This document shows positions 35,061 through 42,194 of a stretch of 64,000 nucleotides of DNA, one piece after another. The notes under the pieces are model-generated. The model was not told the DNA's origin. It made no database searches and saw only the letters and a program-made list of their open reading frames with translations. The translations under genes and the position numbers were made by a program. Source of the stretch: Pseudomonas sp. UBA1879 (lineage in GTDB: Bacteria; Pseudomonadota; Gammaproteobacteria; Pseudomonadales; Pseudomonadaceae); contig NZ_DDHJ01000015.1 of the NCBI RefSeq assembly GCF_002338065.1, positions 670,377-734,376 of the forward strand, in the 5' to 3' direction. Position 1 is the stretch's first letter. Every line of letters starts with the position of its first letter.

Positions 35061-35087
35061 GACAGCGCTCCTCACGTGCAGAGAATC

Positions 35088-36428
35088 TTAGAAATCCACG
35101 TCTTTGGTTTCTGGCCCCATGTAGGCGCCGATGGTCGCGATCACGCCGCCGATCACCAGCAGTACGGCCGGGGTCACAGTGAACGGCATGAACTCGCCGA
35201 GCCAGGCCATGTAAAAAGCGTAGAAAGACGGGATGATCACCGACAGGCTGAATCCGACACCGAATCCGGTGGCGCGCACGTCGGTCACGAAACGCTCGTT
35301 GATGTAAGTCACGATCACGCCCCAAGGCGCGGTCACCAACACCGACAGCACGCACACCAGGGTGATGATCATCGGCAGGCTCAGGCCTTGAACGTTGGCC
35401 AGCACGTACATGATCGCGGCGCCCAGCGTGGCGATGATCGGCCCGAGAATGATGAAGAAGCGCCGGCGGCCAATCTTCTGGCCGATCATCCCCGAGGCGA
35501 TGTAGCTGAAGAACAGCACCGAATACGCAATCAGCAGCGTGCCAGTGACTTCCATACCCGAGAGGTGCAAGGTGTTGCGCAGTAAGCCGGTGGGGAGAAA
35601 GATCGTGATGATGTTCTGCGTCAGCCAGAAGCCGGTCATCATCAGCAGCACTTGCAGCAGGTTGCGCCCGCTCTTGCCTCGAATCAGGTCGGTAAGCGGC
35701 AGCTTCTCGCGGGGTTTGTTGCCGGTTTCGCTTTCCCAGATTTCCGATTCCGACACGGCGTACACGTAGTACAGCGCCAGCACACCGGCCAGCACTGCGC
35801 CGATCACGAACGGAATGCGCCAGCCCCATTGCACGTAAGGCGAACCGGGGCCGTCGAGGGGGAACAGCATGAACATCAGCATCGCGACGAGGTTGATGCT
35901 GACGTAAGCCAAGGGGAATCCGGCGATGATCAGGCTGCCGACGAAGCCGCGCTGGTGTTTCTTCGAATACTCGATGGCCAAGGGCATCGCCCCGGTGTAG
36001 CCGCCGCCAAGGAAGATCCCGTCGACAAAGCGCAACAGCACCAGCAACCAGTACGACGCGATGCCGATGGTTTCATAGCCGGGCAGCAGCGCGATCAGCA
36101 GCGTGACAACGCCGAAGCCGGACACCGAGTAAACCGACGCCATGCGGCGTCCGGTCTTGTCGGCGATCATGCCGAACAGCAAGGCGCCGATCGGCCGGCC
36201 CAGCAACGTGGTGATGAACACCAGCGAGGCCAGAATCGCCGCCATGCCGGGCGACATTTGCGTAGGTTGGAAGTAGAACAACACCGGGGACAACACCACC
36301 ACCGGCAAATAGATGTCGAACATGTCGATGTATTCGGAGAAAAACGCGCCTTTGATGGCGTTTCTTCTCTTCTTCTCGATCGATTGTTCGGTTTCAGCCG
36401 CCGATCTGGCTGGGGCGTAGGTGCTCAT
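35088..36428 (-). CDS. MFS transporter (metabolite:H+ symporter-like), copy 2
   Basis: 446 residues, 12 helices. SEYIDMFDIYLPVVVLSPVL at the N-terminus, GMIADKTGRRMASVYSVSGF in loop 2-3, RFVDGIFLGGGYTGAMPLAI and the C-terminal GPETKD are typical of sugar/organic-acid porters. The ATG at 36428 is used (GGAAC upstream); the frame reads back to 36527. A second importer in one regulon suggests two related substrates. Confidence 0.88.
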   Translation of the reverse strand: MSTYAPARSAAETEQSIEKKRRNAIKGAFFSEYIDMFDIYLPVVVLSPVLFYFQPTQMSPGMAAILASLVFITTLLGRPIGALLFGMIADKTGRRMASVYSVSGFGVVTLLIALLPGYETIGIASYWLLVLLRFVDGIFLGGGYTGAMPLAIEYSKKHQRGFVGSLIIAGFPLAYVSINLVAMLMFMLFPLDGPGSPYVQWGWRIPFVIGAVLAGVLALYYVYAVSESEIWESETGNKPREKLPLTDLIRGKSGRNLLQVLLMMTGFWLTQNIITIFLPTGLLRNTLHLSGMEVTGTLLIAYSVLFFSYIASGMIGQKIGRRRFFIILGPIIATLGAAIMYVLANVQGLSLPMIITLVCVLSVLVTAPWGVIVTYINERFVTDVRATGFGVGFSLSVIIPSFYAFYMAWLGEFMPFTVTPAVLLVIGGVIATIGAYMGPETKDVDF

Positions 36429-36477
36429 GACGTGTTCCTTATAGTTATTGTCGGACGCAAGCATGGGGATGGACGAT

Positions 36478-36870
36478 TCAGCTGGCGGTTTCGGCCTCGT
36501 ACGCCTTGATCGCCTCGGACGCGACACGGAAGGCCGCCAGGCCCAGTGGCGCGCCGCAATACACCGCCGCCTGCATCAGCACGGCGCGAATTTCATCTTG
36601 GGTCACGCCGTTGCGTAAGGCGCCGCGGACGTGAATGCCCAGCTCGTGGTGCTGGCTCATGGCAGTCAGCATCGCGATATTGATGATGCTGCGGGTCTTG
36701 AACGAGAGCGTCGGGTCGCCCCAGATTTCGCCCCAGCAGACTTCGGTGACCATCTTCTGCATGGGCCGGTTGAAGTCGTCGGCCGCCGCCCAGGACTTCT
36801 CGACATGGCGGTCGCCCAACACTTCCTTGCGATTGTTGAAGCCTTGGTTGAAGCGTTCGTTGTCACTCAT
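36478..36870 (-). CDS. PcaC-like carboxymuconolactone decarboxylase family protein
   Basis: 130 residues, full length of PcaC. The pattern FNNRKEVLGDRHVEKSW, DDFNRPMQKMVTEVCWGEIW, ELGIHVRGALRNGVTQDEIR and CGAPLGLAAFRVA closely follows 4-carboxymuconolactone decarboxylase. It is not next to any pca gene, so it probably acts on a related lactone acid in this pathway. A candidate GntR operator lies 34-42 bases before the start codon, making this the first gene of a transcription unit running to 27.4 kb. Confidence 0.88.
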   Translation of the reverse strand: MSDNERFNQGFNNRKEVLGDRHVEKSWAAADDFNRPMQKMVTEVCWGEIWGDPTLSFKTRSIINIAMLTAMSQHHELGIHVRGALRNGVTQDEIRAVLMQAAVYCGAPLGLAAFRVASEAIKAYEAETAS

Positions 36871-36903
36871 AGCGTTATCACCTTATTCGTACGATCGACT
36901 GAT

Positions 36904-36912
36904 TGTCATACA
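36904..36912 (-). promoter_or_regulatory. Candidate GntR operator upstream of the pcaC-like gene
   Basis: TGTCATACA on the plus strand (TGTATGACA on the gene strand) within ATTGTCATACAGTTG. The same core occurs at 39387-39398 and, as ATTGTATTACAG, at 41096-41107. FadR-type GntR regulators typically bind such t.GTat.AC.a half-symmetrical sites. Confidence 0.5.
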
Positions 36913-36963
36913 GTTGAAACGGGCAAAATTTTTTCGAGCTTGGGCGGTGAATCCTGTAGCGAC

Positions 36964-38391
36964 TCAGCTGCCGTAGCCCACCAATGCCTTGACTTCCAGG
37001 TACTCGCGCAAACCGTATTCGCCCCACTCGCGGCCATTGCCCGAGCGTTTTACTCCGCCAAACGGTGCGGCGAAATCAGCGGGCGGGTAATTCAAGTGCA
37101 CGCTGCCCGCCTGCAATTGGCGGGCAACCTGACGCGCGCGTTGCTGATCACTGGATTGCACATACGCCGCCAACCCGTAATGGGTGCCGTTGGCGATGGC
37201 CAGTGCTTGCGCTTCGCTGTCGTAAGGGATCATCGACAACACCGGGCCGAAGATTTCCTCCTGGGCGATGGTCATGTCCGGCGCCACGCTGGCGAAGACG
37301 GTCGGCCTGGCGTAGTAACCCTTCTCGATGCCCGCCGGCAGCCCGACCCCTCCCGTCACCAGCTGCGCACCTTCGTCGATGCCGCTTTGAATCAGTGCCT
37401 GCACCCGACGGAATTGCGCCCGGTTGACCAGCGGACCGAGCTGGGTCGCTTCGTCGGTGGTGGGACCGACCCGATAACCTTCGGCGGCGGTTTTAGCGAT
37501 CTGGATCGCCTCGTCCATCAGCTGCCGCGGGATCAGCATGCGGGTCGGTATCGAGCACGACTGGCCGCTATTGGTGAAACACGCTGCGACACCACGGGTC
37601 ACGGCGTCCTGCAGATTGACGTCGTCGAGCAGAATGTTCGCCGACTTGCCGCCCAACTCTTGCGCGACGCGCTTGACGGTGTCGGCAGCGGATTTGGCCA
37701 CCAGCACACCGGCGCGGGTCGAACCGGTGAACGACAGCATGTCGATGTCCGGGTGTGTCGAGAGGGCCGCGCCGACGCCCGGCCCGTCGCCGTTGACCAG
37801 GTTAAAGACGCCCGGTGGCACGCCCGCCTCGTCCAGCACTTCGGCGAACAGCAGACTGCTCAGCGGTGAATATTCGCTGGGCTTGAGGACCATGGTGCAA
37901 CCCGCCGCCAACGCTGGCCCGACCTTGACCACAATCTGGTTGATCGGCCAATTCCACGGCGTGATCAGACCGCAGACGCCTACCGGCTCGTGCCGAATCA
38001 GGGTGCTGACCTGAGCCTCTTCGAACTGGAAGCGCTGCAGCACCTCAATCAGTTGATTGAGGTGCTGCCACCCGCGTGGTACCTGAAATGCGCGGGAAAA
38101 GGTGATGGGCGATCCCATCTCGACGCGCATGGCCTCGGCGAATTCTTCTTGGCGCCGCTCATAGATCGAGACGATGCGCTTCAGTAACGCGATGCGCTCG
38201 ACCACTGAGGTCTGGGCGTAGTCAGGCAACGCCTTGCGGGCGGCGGCGACAGCCCGGTCAACGTCGGTGGCATCGCCCAACGCCAGGCGCTCGACCACGG
38301 TCTCGGTGGCCGGATCAACGACGTCGAACCAGGCAGGCGACGCCGGATCGACCCAGCGCCCATCGATGTAGAACTTGGCAGCGTTTGACAT
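36964..38391 (-). CDS. Aldehyde dehydrogenase
   Basis: 475 residues. NAD-binding PWNWPINQIVVKVGPALAAG, FTGSTRAGVLVAKSA, catalytic Glu in ELGGKSANIL, catalytic Cys in FTNSGQSCSIPTRM and the C-terminal EIFGPVLSMIPYD are all present. The closest general class is the broad aldehyde/betaine-aldehyde group. ATG 38391 has AAGGAA nine bases upstream. It follows dehydrogenase copy 3 by 14 bases, a natural pair for alcohol to aldehyde to acid oxidation. Confidence 0.92.
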   Translation of the reverse strand: MSNAAKFYIDGRWVDPASPAWFDVVDPATETVVERLALGDATDVDRAVAAARKALPDYAQTSVVERIALLKRIVSIYERRQEEFAEAMRVEMGSPITFSRAFQVPRGWQHLNQLIEVLQRFQFEEAQVSTLIRHEPVGVCGLITPWNWPINQIVVKVGPALAAGCTMVLKPSEYSPLSSLLFAEVLDEAGVPPGVFNLVNGDGPGVGAALSTHPDIDMLSFTGSTRAGVLVAKSAADTVKRVAQELGGKSANILLDDVNLQDAVTRGVAACFTNSGQSCSIPTRMLIPRQLMDEAIQIAKTAAEGYRVGPTTDEATQLGPLVNRAQFRRVQALIQSGIDEGAQLVTGGVGLPAGIEKGYYARPTVFASVAPDMTIAQEEIFGPVLSMIPYDSEAQALAIANGTHYGLAAYVQSSDQQRARQVARQLQAGSVHLNYPPADFAAPFGGVKRSGNGREWGEYGLREYLEVKALVGYGS

Positions 38392-38405
38392 GGGATCGGG
38401 TTCCT

Positions 38406-39287
38406 TCACTCGCCTTGCTTGGCCAGCATGCGGTACATCTCGGTGTGGTCGGTGGTGGGCGTGGCATCCTGCGCCACGTCGTTCCAGACCTTGATCGCGC
38501 TTTGGCCGAAAATCATCGGGTACTCCAGCGCGTCCGACAGGCCCTTGGCGATCTTCAGGTCCTTGTTCATCAGTTGCATGGAGAAGCCCGAACCGAAGGT
38601 GCCGCTGAGCATGAATTGCTTGGCTTTGTTCAGCGACGTGTTGCTGCCGCCGCTAGAGGCGTTGAGCACATCGACCATGACGCCGGGGTCGATGCCGAAA
38701 CGCTTGGCGACATGCAACGCTTCGACCGTGGCCATCAGGCCCGCCGCCGAGACAAAGTTGTTCAGCGCCTTGGCAGCGTGACCCGACCCGGCGTCACCGA
38801 TGTGCAGAATGTTCTTGCCCATGGCATCCAGCACCGGCCGGCATTGCTGCATGACCTCGGCATCGCCCCCGACCAGAATCGCCAGGCTGCCGTCCACGGC
38901 ACGCTTCACGCCACCGGAGACGGGAGCGTCCAGGTATTGAAGATTGTGGGTTTTGAGTGTCTGGCCCAAGTCCCTGGAACGGGCAGGCTCCGACGAACTC
39001 ATGTCGATCACTACAGCCTGTGGCGCCAGCGAGGCCGCCCACCCGCCTTCGCCCAGCAACACGTTCTCGACAATGGTCGAGTTCGGCAGCATGGTGATGA
39101 GGATGTCGAGGGACTTGGCGTTTTCGGGGGTCAACGCGCTGGCGTTGAGGGTCGCCTGTACGTCGCGCAGACGCCCGGCATCGGCGTCAGCAAGAAACAG
39201 TTGGAAGCCGGCTTTGGCCAGGCAGGCGGTCATGGGCGTGCCCATCATGCCCAGTCCGATAAAACCGATACGTTGCGGTTGCGTCAT
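38406..39287 (-). CDS. NAD(P)-dependent beta-hydroxyacid dehydrogenase, copy 3
   Basis: 293 residues: GFIGLGMMGTPMTACLA, LDAPVSGGVKRAVDGSLAIL and catalytic Lys in GSGHAAKALNNFVSA. It begins the leftward transcription unit opposite the NIPSNAP gene and pairs with the aldehyde dehydrogenase. The divergent promoter region contains a candidate GntR operator. Confidence 0.9.
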   Translation of the reverse strand: MTQPQRIGFIGLGMMGTPMTACLAKAGFQLFLADADAGRLRDVQATLNASALTPENAKSLDILITMLPNSTIVENVLLGEGGWAASLAPQAVVIDMSSSEPARSRDLGQTLKTHNLQYLDAPVSGGVKRAVDGSLAILVGGDAEVMQQCRPVLDAMGKNILHIGDAGSGHAAKALNNFVSAAGLMATVEALHVAKRFGIDPGVMVDVLNASSGGSNTSLNKAKQFMLSGTFGSGFSMQLMNKDLKIAKGLSDALEYPMIFGQSAIKVWNDVAQDATPTTDHTEMYRMLAKQGE

Positions 39288-39386
39288 GTTCGTGCCCTTT
39301 GATTTTTATGTTCTTGTCAATCGGGTCGAGGCGTCGTCATGCAATGCTGCGTGACGTTCGCCAGCAGGTGAAATAAAACTATAGGA

Positions 39387-39398
39387 CTGTCATACAAT
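39387..39398. promoter_or_regulatory. Candidate GntR operator in the divergent dehydrogenase/NIPSNAP promoter
   Basis: CTGTCATACAAT, which reads ATTGTATGACAG on the reverse strand, is identical in 11 of 12 positions to ATTGTATTACAG upstream of the GntR gene. It is placed between two divergent genes of the cluster, where a single repressor could control both. Confidence 0.6.
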
Positions 39399-39481
39399 CG
39401 GTCAATAGGCTAATTTACGGTTTCTTACCAGCGGCACCTGCTTTCAGTCTTTGTGAGCAGCACTTAAACAGGAGAAGAAAA

Positions 39482-39808
39482 ATGATCGTTGAATTGCGCA
39501 CCTATCACTGTGCTCCCGGGCGTTTGCCGGCGCTGCACGATCGGTTTACCGGCATTACGTTGGGGTTTTTCGAGCAATACGGGATCAAGCAGGTCGGGTT
39601 CTGGACCAACCTGACGGGGGCGACCAATCAGTCGTTGACCTACATGCTGCAGTGGGAAAGCCTGGCCGAACGTGAGACCAAGTGGAATGCGTTTCAGGCA
39701 GATGCGGACTGGATCGCCAAACGCGCGGCGACGGAAGCGCAAGCGATTATCGTGGAGCGGATTGAGGTGCAGTTTATGGCGCCTACTGCGTATTCCGCGT
39801 TGCGTTGA
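39482..39808 (+). CDS. NIPSNAP family protein
   Basis: 108 residues, the length of a single NIPSNAP (dimeric alpha-beta barrel) domain: MIVELRTYHCAPGRLPALHD, FFEQYGIKQVGFWTNLTGA, YMLQWESLAERETKWNAFQA. Such proteins often accompany catabolic gene sets; some act as small heme-free or cofactor-free enzymes. Divergent from dehydrogenase copy 3 and probably co-regulated with it. AGGAGA ends about nine bases before the ATG. Confidence 0.87.
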   Translation: MIVELRTYHCAPGRLPALHDRFTGITLGFFEQYGIKQVGFWTNLTGATNQSLTYMLQWESLAERETKWNAFQADADWIAKRAATEAQAIIVERIEVQFMAPTAYSALR

Positions 39809-39869
39809 AAGGTTTTTGCCGTGGGGATGGGGGCAGATCCATTGCCGGGAGTGGGGCTGATATCGGTTC

Positions 39870-40060
39870 CGCCCTTACGGCGGGTCACTTTTCTTTCGGG
39901 AAAAGTAACCCAAACCATTTGCTCCTGGTTTGGCCCTGACTTCGTCAGGGTTCCCCAACGCTGGCCACGCTCCGTGGGCCCGCCGCGAAGGGCCATCCAT
40001 GGCCCAGCGCGGCGCTCGGCCTGCACCCAAGTCGCGTTCGGCGGTGTCTGGGCTATCGCG
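39870..40060. repeat. Intergenic dispersed repeat (non-REP type)
   Basis: The sequence around CACTTTTCTTTCGGGAAAAG TAACCC, then TGGCCCTGACTTCGTCAGGG, resembles a non-coding repeat that I recall from many Pseudomonas intergenic regions. It contains short hairpins (CTGACTTCGTCAG) but no T-tract terminator and no credible gene. Recognition is from memory. Confidence 0.4.
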
Positions 40061-40162
40061 TATGAAGATCAAGAGCCAGAGCAAGAGCGAACTTCGCGCT
40101 TGAAGGTGCACGTTATTACGGTGGTAAAGGGTCAGCCTGAAGGCCTGGTCCAACACCGACCT

Positions 40163-40270
40163 CTGTAGGAGCAGCCGGAGGCACGACGGCCGCGATGGCG
40201 GACGGTCAGACGACGCATCGCCACTTGAACCACCGCATCGCTGCCGTCGTCCCTCCGGCGTCTGCTACAA
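40163..40270. repeat. Inverted pair of REP-like elements
   Basis: TGTAGGAGCAGCCGGAGGCA (40164 on) and its inverted partner GCTGCCGTCGTCCCTCCGGC, ending GTCTGCTACA near 40268. The same type of REP as in the 188-bp array at 7.6-8.2 kb. It lies 37 bases after the GntR stop codon on the opposite side. Confidence 0.82.
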
Positions 40271-40306
40271 AAGGATGGCGAACCCGAAACCACGGTATCC
40301 GGCCAG

Positions 40307-40987
40307 TTATTGCACCGAATGCACCTCTGTCGCCGCCAGCAGTTCGAGCACGTTTTTCGAGGCGTTTTCGACGTGGAGCAGTGCGGCGGCGCAGGCGCCT
40401 TCTTCGTCGCGCAGTTGGATGTTGCGGACGATTTCCTTGAGTTCGGCGAGGGTGTGGGGCATGCGGCCTTCGCGGCCCAGTGACAAGGCGCGCAGGAGGC
40501 TGACGCGGTTATTGAGTTGTTCGAGCATGCCGCCGACGACGCGGCTTTGTTCGATGTCGAGCAGGACGTGGTAGAAGCGGCGTTTGATGTCGAGCAAGGC
40601 CGTGCCGTCGACGCTGGTGGTGCGGGATTGTTCGGCGAATTCGTCGAAGACTTCGCTCAGTTCGCCGATGTCTTCATTGCTCGCGTAGCGCACGAAGTTG
40701 CGCACGGCGAGGACTTCCAGTGCGCCGCGTACGTCGTAAATTTGCACAGCGTCTTTGGCATCCACTGATGCCACGTAGGCGCCGCGATGGGGCACCTGCT
40801 CCACCAGACCTTCGGCCTCCAGTTGCCGCAACGCTTCGCGCAATGAGGTACGGCTGACGTCCAGCGCGGTGTACAGCTGTTGTTCGACCAGGCGATCGCC
40901 GGGTTTGAAACGGCCCGAGATGATTTCATTGCGCAGTGCATCCTGCACTTGATGCCGCAAGGACGACGCCTGACGTTGTACTTTCAT
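40307..40987 (-). CDS. GntR family regulator, FadR subfamily
   Basis: 226 residues. N-terminal winged helix (about 10-75: LRHQVQDALRNEIISGRFKP, then TSLREALRQLEAEGLVEQVP) and a C-terminal all-helical FCD ligand domain (DVRGALEVLAVRNFVRYASN; RFYHVLLDIEQSRVVGGMLE). FCD regulators usually sense carboxylic acids. Shared motifs upstream of itself, of the pcaC-like gene and between dehydrogenase copy 3 and NIPSNAP suggest it governs the 27.4-41 kb catabolic cluster. Confidence 0.9.
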   Translation of the reverse strand: MKVQRQASSLRHQVQDALRNEIISGRFKPGDRLVEQQLYTALDVSRTSLREALRQLEAEGLVEQVPHRGAYVASVDAKDAVQIYDVRGALEVLAVRNFVRYASNEDIGELSEVFDEFAEQSRTTSVDGTALLDIKRRFYHVLLDIEQSRVVGGMLEQLNNRVSLLRALSLGREGRMPHTLAELKEIVRNIQLRDEEGACAAALLHVENASKNVLELLAATEVHSVQ

Positions 40988-41095
40988 GCTGTATTCCTGA
41001 AGACCTGTAACTACGGTGAAGGCGACCCTGCCGTGTGAGGGTCACGTTGAATCTGCGGGACGATCCTCATGATGCGCCCCGCCGATAGCAATCGT

Positions 41096-41107
41096 ATTGT
41101 ATTACAG
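41096..41107 (-). promoter_or_regulatory. Candidate autoregulatory GntR operator
   Basis: ATTGTATTACAG, about 109 bases upstream of the GntR start codon. It shares the core with the sites at 39387 and 36904. Confidence 0.55.
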
Positions 41108-41266
41108 GAATTTTCGGGGAATTTAAATCGGCAGGTGATCTCAAGGGCGCCACGCGACAGAGCAACTGGCGGGTGAAGGTGTCCAATCGGTCAAGCGTGT
41201 GACGACCGAACCCCAGCACCTCCCGCCAGCCCTCTTTCGCGAGCCTGAGCGCGTATCCGACGAACG

Positions 41267-41887
41267 TTACTTCGTGAACGTCGTGTAGCTGTTGATCAGG
41301 TTGCGGTAGTTCGGGATGCGCTGGGACAGCAGGTTGGCCAGGCCTTCCATGTCGTTGCGCCAGTCGCGTTGCAGCTCGCAGGCCACGGCGAACCAGTTGA
41401 CCAGTTGCGCGCCGGCAGCGGACATACGCGCCCAGGCGGCTTGCTGTACGGTTTCGTTGAACGTGCCAGAGGCGTCGGTCACCACGAACACGTCAAAGCC
41501 TTCTTCCAGCGCACACAGGGTCGGGAACGCCACGCAGACATCGGTCACCACACCGGCGATGATCAACTGCTTGCGGCCGGTGGCCTTGACCGCCTGGACG
41601 AAATCTTCGTTGTCCCAGGCGTTGATCTGGCCAGGACGGGCGATGTAGGGCGCGTCCGGGAACATTTCTTTCAGCTCTGGCACCAGCGGGCCGTTCGGGC
41701 CGGACTCGAAGCTGGTGGTCAGGATCGTTGGCAGTTTGAAGAATTTGGCGCAATCGGCCAGGGCCAGCACGTTGTTCTTGAACTCGTTCGGCGAGAAATC
41801 CTGCACCAGCGAGATCAGGCCCGTTTGGTGGTCGACCAGCAGGACCACGGCATCGTTGATGTCCAGACGTTTGTAGGGAACGGTCAT
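41267..41887 (-). CDS. Isochorismatase-fold hydrolase (YcaC type)
   Basis: 206 residues. The cysteine-hydrolase triad is visible: Asp in VVLLVDHQTGLI, Lys in ATGRKQLIIAG, and Cys in GVVTDVCVAFPTLCALEEGF, with the cis-peptide pattern GVVTDVC. Overall length and QTGLISLVQDFSPNEFKNNV match the octameric YcaC group, whose substrate is unknown. ATG 41887 has GGAGT upstream. Next gene downstream is the GntR regulator, but they are separated by 280 bases. Confidence 0.9.
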   Translation of the reverse strand: MTVPYKRLDINDAVVLLVDHQTGLISLVQDFSPNEFKNNVLALADCAKFFKLPTILTTSFESGPNGPLVPELKEMFPDAPYIARPGQINAWDNEDFVQAVKATGRKQLIIAGVVTDVCVAFPTLCALEEGFDVFVVTDASGTFNETVQQAAWARMSAAGAQLVNWFAVACELQRDWRNDMEGLANLLSQRIPNYRNLINSYTTFTK

Positions 41888-41963
41888 GATTGACTCCATT
41901 GTGTAAATGACAGGTGTGTGGCGTTTCGTTTAGCGGCAGGCCAGCGAGCGACGCTGTCTCGTG

Positions 41964-41989
41964 CCCTCGCCCATCCCGCTCGGCGAGGG
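41964..41989. other. Hairpin upstream of the YcaC-type gene
   Basis: Perfect 8-bp stem CCCTCGCC (41964-41971) and GGCGAGGG (41982-41989), about 80 bases before the start codon. It may be a 5' leader structure or a terminator relic; function unknown. Confidence 0.4.
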
Positions 41990-42002
41990 GGGGTCAGGCT
42001 CT

Positions 42003-42190
42003 GTTCAAGCGACCGTCACAGACTGTGTGAAAACTACTGCGGGCTGAGCGCCTTCGGCGTTACGCACATGATGCTGCGTTAAAAACAGGCGAGAAATGCT
42101 CATTTAGAACACCTGGAGTCGCTCGCGACCCCGGCCGTTTTTCGCCTGTTTTGCGTTGCCTCATCTTCACTCGTGACGTTTTTACCCACT
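42003..42190. repeat. Hairpin-rich repeat, possible insertion-sequence end relic
   Basis: Between the YcaC-type and amidohydrolase genes. AAACAGGCGAGAAA near 42085 is answered by TTTTTCGCCTGTTTTGCG near 42140, and the left side has CACAGACTGTGTGAAAAC. From memory this kind of sequence (TGTGTGAAAAC ... TTAAAAACAGGC) occurs as IS-terminal or solo repeat sequence in fluorescent pseudomonads. No transposase remains and no target duplication was identified. Confidence 0.35.
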
Positions 42191-42194
42191 CTGG

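Noticed and set aside
36478..36870. Part of the protocatechuate (pca) pathway
   Set aside because: No pcaB, pcaD, pcaG or pcaH is adjacent; only the PcaC-like fold is shared.
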